A stretch of DNA of 64,000 nt from Thioalkalivibrio paradoxus ARh 1 (GTDB lineage: Bacteria > Pseudomonadota > Gammaproteobacteria > Ectothiorhodospirales > Ectothiorhodospiraceae), in contig NZ_CP007029.1 of assembly GCF_000227685.2 (NCBI RefSeq), positions 1-64,000 of the forward strand, given 5' to 3'. The notes beneath the pieces are model-generated. The model did no database searches. It was given only the letters and a program-made list of their open reading frames with translations, and was not told where the DNA came from. The translations under genes were made by a program, and so were the position numbers. Positions 1-11,622 of this stretch are shown one piece after another (positions within the stretch are counted from its first letter, which is position 1; each line of letters starts with the position of its first letter).

Positions 1-154
1 CGTTATGGGGCGCTGAAAGCTACCCTTGCGGCGCCGCAAAGTCAATCCTCCTGGAGCCGGTGGAGCAGCGCGAAAGCCTGCCGCGAGCCGGTGGCACCCC
101 GGGATGGGTTGCGCGTAGACTCTGGGCGGTGGTCTTTCTCCCCGGAGTCTGTGC

Positions 155-1492
155 GTGTCACCGAATACCCTGTGGTCAGCCTGTCTGGATCGCTTGCAGG
201 GGAAACTCTCCGAGCAGCAGCTGAATACCTGGCTGCGGCCGTTGCACGCACAGGAGGCCGATGGCTGCCTGCGCCTGCTCGCGCCGAACCAATTCGTGCT
301 CGAGCACGTGCGCGATCATTTCCTGCACGCGATCCAGGGCACCGTCGACGAACTCGGTACCAGCGAAAGACAGTGGCAGGTCGCGCTGGGAATCGGCGGT
401 CCCGAAGCAGCCACTCGGGCCGATACAGAGCGCGGGTCGCGCCCACCAGCGCCGCTGCGGCTCAGCGGGCCAGGGTCCAACCTCAACCCGGCGTTCACTT
501 TCGAAACCTTCGTCGAGGGCAAGTCGAACCAGCTGGCGCGGGCGGCGAGCCTGCAGGTGGCGTCCAACCCGGGCGTCGCCTACAACCCGCTGTTCGTGTA
601 CGGCGGCGTCGGCCTGGGCAAAACGCACCTGATGCACGCAATCGGGCACCGAATCCTGGAACGGATTCCGGACGGCCGTGTGATCTACCTGCATTCGGAG
701 CGCTTCGTGGCCGACATGATCAAGGCCCTGCAGCACAACGCGATCGACGATTTCAAGCAGCACTACCGCACCGCCGACGCGTTGCTGATCGATGACATCC
801 AGTTCTTCGCCGGCAAGGAGCGCTCGCAGGAGGAATTCTTCCACACCTTCAACGCACTGCTTGAGGGGCAACAGCAAGTCATTCTGACTTCCGACCGCTA
901 TCCCAAGGAAGTGGAAGGCCTCGAGGAACGCCTGCGCTCGCGGTTCGGCTGGGGCCTGACCATCGCGATCGAACCGCCCGAACTCGAGACCCGGGTCGCG
1001 ATCCTGCAGCGCAAGGCCGAGCAGTCCGGTTTCGAACTGCCGAGCGAGGTCGCGTTCTTCATGGCCAAGCGCATTCGCTCGAACGTGCGTGAGCTCGAGG
1101 GATCGCTGCGCCGAGTGATGGCCAACGCGCATTTCACCGGCAAGGCGATCACTGTCGACTTCGCGAAGGATGCACTGCGCGATCTGCTCGCGGTGCAGAG
1201 CAAGCTGATCACGCTCGAGAACATCCAGAAGACCGTGGCCGACTACTACCGCGTCAAGGTCAGTGACCTGCATTCGGCACGCAGAAGCCGCTCGATCACG
1301 CGTCCGCGCCAGATCGCGATGGCCTTGTCCAAGGAACTGACCCAGCACAGCCTCCCGGAAATCGGCGAGGCCTTTGGCGGACGGGATCACACGACCGTGT
1401 TGCATGCCTGCCGCAAGGTCGCGGAGCTGCGCGAGGGCGATGCGAACGTGGATAGCGACTACAAGAACCTGTTACGCACACTGAGCAGTTGA
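155..1492 (+). CDS. dnaA: Chromosomal replication initiator DnaA
   Basis: 445-residue AAA+ initiator that binds DnaA boxes and opens the origin. Visible: N-terminal interaction domain (about 1-80), a short variable linker, an AAA+ core with Walker A GGVGLGKT at about 150-157 and Walker B LLIDDIQF at about 210, and the domain IV DNA-binding signature GGRDHTT at about 408. Length is normal for the family. The start is a GTG at 155 preceded by GGAG about 7 bases upstream and gives the usual N-terminus ([10 protein letters not shown]). It is the first gene of the dnaA-dnaN-recF-gyrB set, and the gap to dnaN carries DnaA boxes, so autoregulation is likely. The 154 bases before it show no recognisable gene. 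Confidence 0.98.
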   Translation: MSPNTLWSACLDRLQGKLSEQQLNTWLRPLHAQEADGCLRLLAPNQFVLEHVRDHFLHAIQGTVDELGTSERQWQVALGIGGPEAATRADTERGSRPPAPLRLSGPGSNLNPAFTFETFVEGKSNQLARAASLQVASNPGVAYNPLFVYGGVGLGKTHLMHAIGHRILERIPDGRVIYLHSERFVADMIKALQHNAIDDFKQHYRTADALLIDDIQFFAGKERSQEEFFHTFNALLEGQQQVILTSDRYPKEVEGLEERLRSRFGWGLTIAIEPPELETRVAILQRKAEQSGFELPSEVAFFMAKRIRSNVRELEGSLRRVMANAHFTGKAITVDFAKDALRDLLAVQSKLITLENIQKTVADYYRVKVSDLHSARRSRSITRPRQIAMALSKELTQHSLPEIGEAFGGRDHTTVLHACRKVAELREGDANVDSDYKNLLRTLSS

Positions 1493-1498
1493 GACGCT

Positions 1499-1507
1499 GT
1501 GGATAAG
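1499..1507 (-). promoter_or_regulatory. DnaA box
   Basis: TGTGGATAA, the reverse complement of the consensus box TTATCCACA, begins 7 bases after the dnaA stop codon. Confidence 0.8.
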
Positions 1508-1554
1508 ATGTGCGCGAAATCGCCGCGCCGCTGAAACCGGAAATCCGTTCCCGG

Positions 1555-1563
1555 TTATCCACA
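1555..1563 (+). promoter_or_regulatory. DnaA box
   Basis: Perfect consensus TTATCCACA, about 50 bases from the inverted box at 1499 and just before the AT-rich segment. Confidence 0.8.
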
Positions 1564-1713
1564 GGCTGAACACAGGAAGAACGTAGGTTTTCAGCACGGG
1601 AAATAAAAGCAAGTTGCGGAAATAAAACGAAAAATATTGTCCAAACCGTTTTTTGTCCGTTTGCTTATTACTACTGTCTTTATATATCTAGATCATCATA
1701 AGGGACCGCCGAC

Positions 1714-2814
1714 ATGGATCTATCCTTCGCCCGGGACAGCATGGCCGAGACGCTGCAGCGCATCGTCGGTGCCGCGGAAAAGCGCCTGACCATGCCCATT
1801 CTGGGCAATGTCCGCATCCGCGCCGGCAGTGAAGGCATCCAGCTGGACACGACCGACTTGGAGCTCGCCTGGAGGGCGCGCAGCACCGGGGAGATCAGTC
1901 CGGAGATCGATACCACGGTCGCGGTGAAGAAGCTGCTGGACGTGGTGCGTGCAGCACCGCCCGATTCGACGTTGCGCGCCAGGGTGGAAGGGGAACGCCT
2001 GACAGTCGGGTTCGGCGCATCGCGGTTCAGTCTCGCGACGCTTCCGGGCGCGGATTTCCCGGAATGGGAATTGGAATTGATCGAACACTGGATCGAGATG
2101 CCGCAGCGCTTGCTGCGGCGATTGATCGAGACGACGATGTTTTCGATGGCCCAGCAGGACGTACGCTATTACCTGCAGGGGCTGTTGCTGGTGGCGCAGG
2201 GGGCGATGCTCAGGGCGGTCGCAACCGACGGGCACCGGCTGGCCGTGAGCGAGACGGAACTCGAGACGCCGCTTGGTGCGGACCAGGAATGCATCGTGCC
2301 GCGCAAGACGGTGCAGGAGCTTCGGCGCAATCTTCTGGACGACGAAACGCCCGTTGCGGTCGGATTCGGGCCCGGGCAGGTTGCGTTCGATTTCGGTACG
2401 GCGCGCTTGACGAGCAAGGTGATCGATGGCCGCTTCCCTGATTACGAACGCGTGATTCCCGTCGATCTACCGGGAACCCTGATCGTCGAGCGCGAGGCGC
2501 TCCGGCAAGCGCTGGGCCGGGTCGCAATCGTGACCAACGAAAAGTACCGCGGGGTTCGGCTGATCGTGCATCCGGATGGCTGCCGCGTGTTGACCCACAA
2601 CGCGGAACGCGAAGAAGCGGAGGAAGAACTGCCGGCGCAGTACCAGGGAGAGGAAATCGAGATCGGCTTCAATCTGATTTACCTGCAGGACGTGCTGAAC
2701 GCGGTCGACACCGAGCAGATTCGATTCGACCTGCGCGATGGCGGGTCGTCGGCGCTGATACGTGCAGAGCCCATTGGTCAGGCACGCTATGTCGTGATGC
2801 CGATGCGGCTTTGA
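1714..2814 (+). CDS. dnaN: DNA polymerase III beta subunit (sliding clamp)
   Basis: 366-residue ring-forming clamp that tethers polymerase III to DNA. The family pattern is clear from the N-terminus (SMAETLQRIVGAAEKR, then TMPILGNV) to the C-terminal end ARYVVMPMRL, which is typical of DnaN. Length is that of the E. coli protein. The ATG at 1714 is preceded by AAGGGA about 9 bases upstream. It follows the putative origin. Unusually, 629 bases containing two repeat structures separate it from recF. Confidence 0.98.
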   Translation: MDLSFARDSMAETLQRIVGAAEKRLTMPILGNVRIRAGSEGIQLDTTDLELAWRARSTGEISPEIDTTVAVKKLLDVVRAAPPDSTLRARVEGERLTVGFGASRFSLATLPGADFPEWELELIEHWIEMPQRLLRRLIETTMFSMAQQDVRYYLQGLLLVAQGAMLRAVATDGHRLAVSETELETPLGADQECIVPRKTVQELRRNLLDDETPVAVGFGPGQVAFDFGTARLTSKVIDGRFPDYERVIPVDLPGTLIVEREALRQALGRVAIVTNEKYRGVRLIVHPDGCRVLTHNAEREEAEEELPAQYQGEEIEIGFNLIYLQDVLNAVDTEQIRFDLRDGGSSALIRAEPIGQARYVVMPMRL

Positions 2815-2954
2815 TCGCGGGCGCTTGGGGTGCGCGTCGAATCGGGTGGTACTGGGCGGTGGGGGCGCGACCGATAGGGTCCCGTCGAATGCGGGTGCCT
2901 TTCGGAGGGAAGGTATCTGTTCAGTCCCCCCTCTGGGGAGAGGGGGCACGAGGA

Positions 2955-3143
2955 TTGACGTGAAAGAACGTGGCGCGCGTCCCGGGGTAACCCGGGCGGG
3001 ACAGCGCAGCGTCATCCGCCAGACGGCGTACGCGCCGTCCCGGGGGCCTGCGGCCTCCCTGGCGCCGGATGGCGGATGCCGGCCTTCGGCCTCTTCCGCC
3101 CTGGTTCTTTTTCATCATCGGGGGTGGCCGCCCCCGCCATGAC
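2955..3143 (+). repeat. Dispersed intergenic element, copy 1 (about 190 bp)
   Basis: First of seven related sequences in the window. Shared landmarks in order: a left edge ACGTGAAA, then GCAGCGTCATCCGCC, a GC-rich middle with GCGCC(G)GATGGCGGAT, GGCCTTCGGCC, TTCCGCCCT, and a right edge CATCATCGGGGGTGGCCGC. The two inner halves are imperfect inverted copies, so the transcript could fold into a long hairpin. It lies between dnaN and recF. Short reading frames inside it are not conserved between copies. Confidence 0.85.
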
Positions 3144-3332
3144 AGTTCGGCAGGGGGCGGAATGCAGACGAGGGAAGAGGGTTTCGATCGATGCTGCCCC
3201 CTCAACGATCAGGGAGTCCAAGGAGCGCCATCGTCCGGCGCGTCCTCGGGATGGGAATCCAAAGGGACTGCGTTAGCGTTTGAATCGCTGGGCATGGGAG
3301 CAACAGCCGAATGCGATCGGCGTCGATGGGTT

Positions 3333-3423
3333 CCCTAGCGGCCTGTCGGACTTGGGCTGCTCCTACTGGGCCGCTCTCCCACGCGGCTCGCTACGGGGAC
3401 CCAAGTCCAACAGGGTGCTAGGG
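3333..3423. repeat. Long inverted repeat just upstream of recF
   Basis: Arms 3333-3356 and 3400-3423 are 24 bases each with three mismatches (CCCTAGC at the outer ends, GGACTTGGG at the inner ends), around a 43-base loop. The right arm ends 20 bases before the recF start. It could be a terminator-like or processing hairpin, or a REP-type insertion. There is no clear U-tract. The stretch 3144-3332 contains nothing else I recognise. Confidence 0.7.
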
Positions 3424-3443
3424 ACGGAGACGATGGGAAGGCA

Positions 3444-4541
3444 ATGTTGGTCGGACTCTGGACTCGGGACGTACGTAACCTCGAGGAGGCCCGTATCCGG
3501 TTTGGTAGTGGTCTGAACCTGATTGTCGGCGCCAATGGCTCGGGGAAGACCTCGCTGCTCGAGGCCTGTCACGTGCTCGCGATCGGGCGTTCGTTTCGCA
3601 CGCATCGCCTGGCACGCGTGGCGCGGACCGGGGTTGGCGCGTTCTCGATCGCAGGCGAGTTATGGGATTCCATCCACGGCCAGTCACGAGCCGGAGTCGA
3701 ATGGAAAGGCCAGCGGCGATCACGCCTGAACGGGCAATGGCTAGAGGGCCATTGGGAGATCGCGCGACGGATGCCGCTGCTCAGCGTGCACGCGGGATCG
3801 TTCGACCTGCTTACGGGTGCTCCCGAAGAACGCCGGCGGCTGCTCGACTGGGGTAGCTTCTACCTTCACACCGATTTCGTGCAGCAGTGGTTGCTCTGGC
3901 GCCGGGCTCATGAACAGCGCAACGCGGCGCTGCGGCAGCAGGATGCGCAAGCGGCGGAACGGTTCGAGCCGGTTGCCGCTGCCGCGGGCACTCGCCTGAC
4001 GGAGATGCGGGCATCGGTGGTCGAACATTTACGGCGCCATCTGAATGCATCGGCAACCAGCGGAATGCGGCAGGGCCTGAGTGGCGAGATCGACTTGGCC
4101 TTCCGCCAGGGTTGGAGCGAAAACGAAACGCTGGCGGACGCATACGCTCGGGGGCGCACGAGCGATCTGGAGCGAAGATTCGGGCAGTCCGGACCACAGA
4201 AGGCCGATCTCGAAATCCGGCTGGCCGGGCGCCCGGTCCGCGAGGCATCGAGGGGAGAACAGAAACGGGTGCTCAATGCCTTGGTGATCGCGCAGGGATT
4301 GGTGCTGGTCGGGATCAATCCTGGGGGAGGTGCGCCGCTGTTGTTGCTGGATGACGCGGTGGCCGAGATGGACGACGCGGGGTTGGAGAGGCTGATCGAC
4401 GCGATCGCCACGCTGCAATGGCAATGCTTGGTGACGACGGTGGATTCGGAATGGGGATGGCGAGTCGCGAAACGCTATCCCGGCACGCAGATGTTTCACG
4501 TGAAACATGGCGCGGTCGAGCCTCAGCCGATGGCCGATTGA
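3444..4541 (+). CDS. recF: DNA replication and repair protein RecF
   Basis: 365-residue SMC-like ATPase that loads RecA at gaps during recombinational repair. Visible: Walker A GANGSGKT at 29-36, an ABC-type signature region SRGEQKRV near 272, and Walker B LLLLDDAVAEMD from about 299. Length is typical. It lies third in the origin gene set. The final codons contain a perfect parS palindrome (4492-4507) encoding part of MFHVKH, so the DNA there serves both coding and segregation. The start ATG at 3444 gives the usual short N-terminus before the N-loop strand. Confidence 0.97.
   Translation: MLVGLWTRDVRNLEEARIRFGSGLNLIVGANGSGKTSLLEACHVLAIGRSFRTHRLARVARTGVGAFSIAGELWDSIHGQSRAGVEWKGQRRSRLNGQWLEGHWEIARRMPLLSVHAGSFDLLTGAPEERRRLLDWGSFYLHTDFVQQWLLWRRAHEQRNAALRQQDAQAAERFEPVAAAAGTRLTEMRASVVEHLRRHLNASATSGMRQGLSGEIDLAFRQGWSENETLADAYARGRTSDLERRFGQSGPQKADLEIRLAGRPVREASRGEQKRVLNALVIAQGLVLVGINPGGGAPLLLLDDAVAEMDDAGLERLIDAIATLQWQCLVTTVDSEWGWRVAKRYPGTQMFHVKHGAVEPQPMAD
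4492..4507. promoter_or_regulatory. parS: parS centromere site inside recF
   Basis: TGTTTCACGTGAAACA, a perfect 16-bp palindrome that extends to 18 bp with the flanking A/T. This is the conserved ParB-binding sequence used for chromosome partition near oriC in most bacteria. It sits within the 3' coding end of recF, about 3 kb from the putative origin. Confidence 0.9.
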
Positions 4542-4866
4542 TTGGCCCGGCCTGCGATTGCTTGACTTGGTGGTCCTTCCAACCCGCGCTTTGGTGATCT
4601 CATCCGCTTCGCTATCGCCCCTCAAGGCCATAGCGCCCGAGGATCTCAGCACACCCACGATCCAGCGGTGCCAAATCCTGCACCCGGTGGAATCTCAACG
4701 AGCGCAGCCTCTCGCAGGATCGGTAGAACCCTCAGGATTTTCCGTGCCAGCCAGGCGCACGCGGACCGCCTGCTTAACCCCCAGTCGGTTCGCGATCCAT
4801 CTGAACCCTGCGAGCGCCGCGCCAGCGTGAGGCACCACTGGTTCGGGGAAGATACGGTTTCAGCAG

Positions 4867-4910
4867 CGCGGATGGATCGGCGCCGCGTTTGGCAAGCCGA
4901 TCCATCCGCG
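4867..4910. repeat. Perfect inverted repeat (hairpin) after recF
   Basis: Arms 4867-4881 and 4896-4910 are perfect 15-base reverse complements (CGCGGATGGATCGGC) with a 14-base loop. It has no run of T after it, so a classical terminator is not supported. It lies in the 956-base recF-gyrB gap. The rest of 4542-4866 holds no recognisable gene or RNA. Confidence 0.7.
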
Positions 4911-4959
4911 ACGACACCGCCTGACTGTGCTTGGAATGCCTGTCACGGTGCCCCGAGGG

Positions 4960-5126
4960 TTAACGTGAAAGAACCCGCGGCGCGCGTTCGGGTTGTTCCG
5001 TAGGGCGGAAAAGCGCAGCGTCATCCGCCGCTCGGCGTTCGCGCCTCCCCGGCGCCTGCGGCAACCTCGGCGCCCGATGGCGGATGACGGCCTTCGGCCT
5101 TTTCCGCCCTACGCCTACGCCTCTTT
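4960..5126 (+). repeat. Dispersed intergenic element, copy 2
   Basis: Carries the left edge TTAACGTGAAAG, then GTAGGGCGGAAAAGCGCAGC, the GC-rich middle, and GGCCTTCGGCCTTTTCCGCC followed by CTAC. GTAGGGCGGAAAAG and CTTTTCCGCCCTAC are exact inverted halves. The right edge is lost after CTCTTTCA at about 5126. It lies between recF and gyrB. Confidence 0.85.
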
Positions 5127-5305
5127 CAGGATCATCGCGATTCGCAGTGAGTTACTCGCGAGGCCGCGTCCCGGTGCGCCCCGCCAACCGGATGCGCGAA
5201 TTCGGTTGGAATCCTCGGCCGCGGGCACGCGACCGGGTTGCTTGTGCAGCACGCGTTTCACGCTTGCGATGGCGGCGCGGCCCCACCGCCAGTGCTTGCG
5301 CCTAG

Positions 5306-7930
<2,625 letters not shown>

Positions 7931-7939
7931 CGACCTGTA

Positions 7940-7965
7940 ACCGGGCCGCGCTGTTGCGGCCCGGT
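7940..7965 (+). terminator. Hairpin after gyrB, possible terminator
   Basis: Perfect 10-bp GC-rich stem ACCGGGCCGC / GCGGCCCGGT with a 6-base loop, starting 10 bases after the gyrB stop. The following GATCGGCTTTAA lacks a long T run, so intrinsic termination is plausible rather than certain. Confidence 0.55.
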
Positions 7966-8023
7966 GATCGGCTTTAACACGTGGAGACACCGCAAGCGGC
8001 GGTTCTCGAGAACAGGGGGGATC

Positions 8024-8599
8024 ATGGGTCTGGGAACGATCGTCTTTCTGGTCGCCCTGATCGCGGCCGTTCTCTACGGCACCGTGATCTACAACGCGCT
8101 CGTCGCGGTCAAACATGCGGTGGCACAGTCCTGGGCCAACATCGACGTGCTGCTCAAGCAACGCAACGACGAATTGCCCAAACTGGTCGCGGTCGCACGG
8201 GAATACATGGGCTACGAACAGGAAACGCTCGAACGCGTGACCCAGGCCCGAAACCGAGCCGAAGTCGCGCAGCGTCAGGGCAACATGGGCGCGCTGGGTG
8301 CCGCCGAAAACGAGATCCGGCTCGGTCTGGGGAATTTCTTCGCGGTTGCGGAGGCCTATCCGGAACTAAGAGCGAACGAGGCGTTCAACCGCCTCGCACG
8401 CCGAATCTCCGGTCTGGAAAACGCCATCGCCGACCGGCGGGAGTTCTACAACGCGGCGGTGAACCGGAACAACGTGCGTATTGCGCAGATCCCGGACGTT
8501 GTCGTCGCACGCCTGTTCGGCTTTACCGCCTTCGAACTGTTGCAGTTCGAGCCTTCAGACCTCCGCGATGTGGACGTAGCGGCCCTGTTCCGCGGCTGA
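8024..8599 (+). CDS. lemA: LemA family protein
   Basis: 191 residues. An N-terminal membrane anchor (about 2-24) is followed by the LemA coiled helical domain (YNALVAVKHAVAQSWANIDVLLKQR, then LPKLVAVAREYMGYE, then FPELR-like YPELRANEAFNRL). The molecular function of the family is unknown. The N-terminus is anchored with the helical bundle probably outside the cytoplasm. The ATG at 8024 is chosen because AGGGGGG lies directly upstream; an in-frame ATG at 7964 lacks a ribosome site. It is followed 23 bases later by the GIDE-domain gene, a pairing seen repeatedly with lemA. Confidence 0.93.
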   Translation: MGLGTIVFLVALIAAVLYGTVIYNALVAVKHAVAQSWANIDVLLKQRNDELPKLVAVAREYMGYEQETLERVTQARNRAEVAQRQGNMGALGAAENEIRLGLGNFFAVAEAYPELRANEAFNRLARRISGLENAIADRREFYNAAVNRNNVRIAQIPDVVVARLFGFTAFELLQFEPSDLRDVDVAALFRG

Positions 8600-8622
8600 G
8601 AGCCCGGTCCGGGCACGACTCC

Positions 8623-9540
8623 ATGATCGCGGACCTGAGGCAATGGTTTCTGCTGGCGGAGAGCACGGAATTCGCCATCGCGGTTGGCGTTCTCGGCATC
8701 GCCGCCGCGGCCGGCCTGTACGGATTCCTTTACTACAGCAAGCTCCTCCGGCTGGTTGCGGATACCCCGACCGCGCGGATCCGTTCAGCAGCGCAGGGCT
8801 TCGTGCAGCTGGAAGGAATCGCCGCCTGGTTGCCGGGGCCGGAGATCCGCGCCCCGCTGACCGGGCGACGCTGTGTGTGGTACCGCTACCGCGTCGAGGA
8901 GAACCGCGGCCAGGGCCGCAAGCGGCGCCGCGTAGTCGTCGACCAGGGCCAGTCCGACGACCTGTTCCTGCTCCGGGACGACACCGGCGAGTGTGTCGTC
9001 GACCCGGACGGAGCCACGGTGATTGCGCCAGAACGCGATGTCTGGAGCGCTTCCAATCGGCTGACCGACTTCGGCCCGGGTCCTGGCAGCTCCCGGCTGC
9101 ACGGTGGTCGCTATCGCTATATCGAGGAACGCCTCGGTGAACGCCAGGCGCTGCTCGTGCTCGGCGAATTCCTAACCCGGCAGCATCAGGGCCAGGACCA
9201 CGCGGAACGGTTGCGCGATCTGCTCGGACGATGGAAGAACGATCCGGATATCATCGCGCGCTTCGATTCGGACGGCGACGGTCGTCTTTCACTGCAGGAC
9301 TGGGAAGCGGTGCGGGCCCACGCTCGGCAGGAGGTCGAACGGGAGATGGCAAACGACGCGGAGCCGGATGCCTTCCATCTGCTGCGCCGAGGCACCCGCG
9401 CCACCCAGCGCGTCCTGGTACTGTCTACCCTTGGTGAGTCCCAGCTTCTGTTGCGCCAGCGCCTGCGGGCGTATGGTTCGGGCCTGCTTTTCGTGCTGGC
9501 CACCAGCCTGATGTTCTGGGCGTTGGCGATCCGGTCCTGA
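8623..9540 (+). CDS. GIDE-domain membrane protein with an EF-hand motif
   Basis: 305 residues. Predicted membrane segments near the N-terminus (about 15-37) and at the extreme C-terminus (about 284-303) enclose a soluble part. The middle (RRCVWYRYRVEE, then DDTGECVVDPDGATVI, and YRYIEERLG) matches the GIDE domain shared with the mitochondrial ligase MUL1 and found in bacteria beside lemA. Bacterial members lack a RING finger, so ubiquitin ligase activity should not be assumed. Residues about 211-222 read DSDGDGRLSLQD, a canonical calcium-binding EF-hand loop. It probably forms an operon with lemA; the role is unknown. Confidence 0.8.
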   Translation: MIADLRQWFLLAESTEFAIAVGVLGIAAAAGLYGFLYYSKLLRLVADTPTARIRSAAQGFVQLEGIAAWLPGPEIRAPLTGRRCVWYRYRVEENRGQGRKRRRVVVDQGQSDDLFLLRDDTGECVVDPDGATVIAPERDVWSASNRLTDFGPGPGSSRLHGGRYRYIEERLGERQALLVLGEFLTRQHQGQDHAERLRDLLGRWKNDPDIIARFDSDGDGRLSLQDWEAVRAHARQEVEREMANDAEPDAFHLLRRGTRATQRVLVLSTLGESQLLLRQRLRAYGSGLLFVLATSLMFWALAIRS

Positions 9541-9576
9541 ACCCATTTTTCTGAACTGATTTCGATGGGAGCCCTT

Positions 9577-11622
9577 GTGTCCAATCCCTTGCTTGAAACC
9601 GAAACTCTCCCGGCGTTTCGCAGCATTCGGCCGGAACACGTCGAACCCGCGGTCGATCGCGTTCTCGCAGAGAACCGTGCAGCGATCGCGGAGCTGCTGA
9701 ACGAGCTTCCGGAAACGCCCTCCTGGGACCAGTTTGTCGTGCCCCTCGAGCGCCTGGAAAACCGGCTCGACGCGGTTTGGTCGCCGGTCCGCCATCTGAA
9801 CTCTGTGATGAACAGCGACGCGCTGCGCGCGGCCTACAACGCCTGCCTGCCGAAGCTCTCGGCCTACGCCAGTGAGCTGTCGCAGAATACGGAACTCTAC
9901 ACCGCCTTCGATCGCCTGGCGCAAAGCCCCGGCTTCGAACGCGAGCCTGGCGACCGGCGCAAGCTCGTTCGGGACGCGCTGCGGGACTTTCACCTGAGTG
10001 GCGTCGATCTGCCCGAGGACCGCAAGGAGCGCCTGCGCGAGATCGATGCGCGGCTATCTACGCTGACCTCGCGTTTCGAAGAGAACGTGCTCGACGCCAC
10101 CCAATCGTGGACGCTGCAGCTGCAGGACGCCACTCGGCTCGGCGGCGTGCCCGAATCGTCGCGCGCGATGCTGGCCCAGAACGCGCGCGAACGCGATCTC
10201 GACGGCTATGTGATCACACTGGACTTCCCGAGCTACTACGCGATCCTGACGTACGCGGACGACCGGAACCTGCGCGAGCAGGTATACACGGCCTATGCGA
10301 CCCGGGCCTCCGACCAGGGACCGGATGCCGGGCGCTACGACAACAGCGAACTGATGCTGGAAATCCTGCGGTTGCGGGAGGAGAAGGCCCAGCTCACCGG
10401 ATTCACGCACCACGCGGAGCGCTCGCTCGCGACCAAGATGGCCGATCGACCCGAGACCGTCGAGCATTTCCTGCGCGATCTTGCGGTGCGGGCGCGCCCG
10501 TACGCCGAGGCAGACCTGGCCGACATGCGCGAGTACGCGTCGACCCGTCTGGATCTCACCGACCTGCAATCCTGGGACTACGGCTACGTGGCGGAGAAGA
10601 TTCGCGCCGACCGCCTGGGGCTCAGTCAAGAGATGCTGAAGCCCTACTTCCCGGCCGACCGGGTCGTGACGGGACTGTTCGGCCTGGTCGAGCGCCTGTT
10701 CGGAGTCTCCATTACCGAGGACGATCGCGTCGAGACCTGGCACGATGACGTCCGCTATTTCGTGATCCGCGACCGCGAGGGCGAGGAGCGCGCGGGTTTC
10801 TACCTGGATCTGTACGCGCGCAGCGCGAAGCGCGGCGGTGCGTGGATGGACGTCTGCCGCAGCCGTTTCGTGCACGGCAACCAGCGTCAGCTGCCGGTCG
10901 CGTTCATGACCTGCAACTCCACGCCGCCGGTCGATGGGAAGCCGGCGCTGTTCACCCACGACGAGGTGATCACCCTCTTCCACGAGTTCGGGCACGGGTT
11001 GCACCACATGCTGACCCGCGTAGATCATCCGGAAATCGGCGGGATCAATGGCGTCGAATGGGATGCGGTGGAACTGCCGAGCCAGTTTATGGAGAACTGG
11101 TGCTGGGAGCGCGAGGCACTCGATCTGTTTGCGCGCCACCACGAGACCGGAAAGGCAATGCCCCAGGATCTGTTCGAGCGCATGGTCGGAACCCGACATT
11201 TCCAGAGCGCGCTGCAATTGCTGCGACAGGTCGAGTTCGCGTTGTTCGACATGCGCCTGCATTCCGATCCGGCGCCGGCCTCGATCGACGAAATCCAACA
11301 GCTGCTGGATCAGGTCCGCGACGAGGTCGCGGTGATCCGCCCGCCATCGTTCAATCGGTTCCAGCACGGATTCAGCCACATCTTCGCGGGTGGCTACGCC
11401 GCCGGATACTACAGCTACAAGTGGGCCGAGGTTCTGTCGGCCGATGCGTTCGCGCGCTTCGAGGAGGAAGGCCTGTTTTCGCCAGAGGTAGGCCACGCCT
11501 ATCTGCAGGAAATCCTCGAGGTCGGTGCGTCCCGGCCGGCGCTGGAGTCGTTCAAGGCGTTTCGCGGGCGTGAGCCGAACATCGACGCGCTTCTGCGCCA
11601 CAGCGGATTGGAGGCGGCGTGA
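9577..11622 (+). CDS. prlC: Oligopeptidase A (M3 metallopeptidase)
   Basis: Cytoplasmic zinc peptidase that degrades short peptides, including cleaved signal peptides. The catalytic HEFGH motif lies at about residue 469 with the downstream zinc glutamate region (WDAVELPSQFMENW). The C-terminal RPALESFKAFRGREP is characteristic. About 681 residues, matching E. coli OpdA. I prefer the GTG at 9577 (MSNPLLETETLPAF) because GGGAG lies 5 bases upstream and the N-terminus then matches the family; an ATG at 9565 would add four residues. It overlaps xthA by four bases (GTGA), implying translational coupling. Confidence 0.96.
   Translation: MSNPLLETETLPAFRSIRPEHVEPAVDRVLAENRAAIAELLNELPETPSWDQFVVPLERLENRLDAVWSPVRHLNSVMNSDALRAAYNACLPKLSAYASELSQNTELYTAFDRLAQSPGFEREPGDRRKLVRDALRDFHLSGVDLPEDRKERLREIDARLSTLTSRFEENVLDATQSWTLQLQDATRLGGVPESSRAMLAQNARERDLDGYVITLDFPSYYAILTYADDRNLREQVYTAYATRASDQGPDAGRYDNSELMLEILRLREEKAQLTGFTHHAERSLATKMADRPETVEHFLRDLAVRARPYAEADLADMREYASTRLDLTDLQSWDYGYVAEKIRADRLGLSQEMLKPYFPADRVVTGLFGLVERLFGVSITEDDRVETWHDDVRYFVIRDREGEERAGFYLDLYARSAKRGGAWMDVCRSRFVHGNQRQLPVAFMTCNSTPPVDGKPALFTHDEVITLFHEFGHGLHHMLTRVDHPEIGGINGVEWDAVELPSQFMENWCWEREALDLFARHHETGKAMPQDLFERMVGTRHFQSALQLLRQVEFALFDMRLHSDPAPASIDEIQQLLDQVRDEVAVIRPPSFNRFQHGFSHIFAGGYAAGYYSYKWAEVLSADAFARFEEEGLFSPEVGHAYLQEILEVGASRPALESFKAFRGREPNIDALLRHSGLEAA

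Larger units (their letters stand above)
1493..1713. other. oriC: Putative replication origin (oriC) between dnaA and dnaN
   Basis: This 221-base gap holds two perfect DnaA boxes in opposite orientation (1499-1507 and 1555-1563). They are followed by a strongly AT-rich stretch from about 1590 to 1695 (runs of aataaaa, atattgt, ttttttg, tttatatatc) in an otherwise GC-rich sequence. DnaA boxes next to an AT-rich unwinding element between dnaA and dnaN is the arrangement known for pseudomonads and many other bacteria. Origin activity itself is inferred. Confidence 0.8.

Noticed and set aside
2825-3338. Short reading frames within and beside the dispersed element copies
   Set aside because: Frames are not conserved between copies, lack ribosome sites and arise from the GC-rich palindromes.
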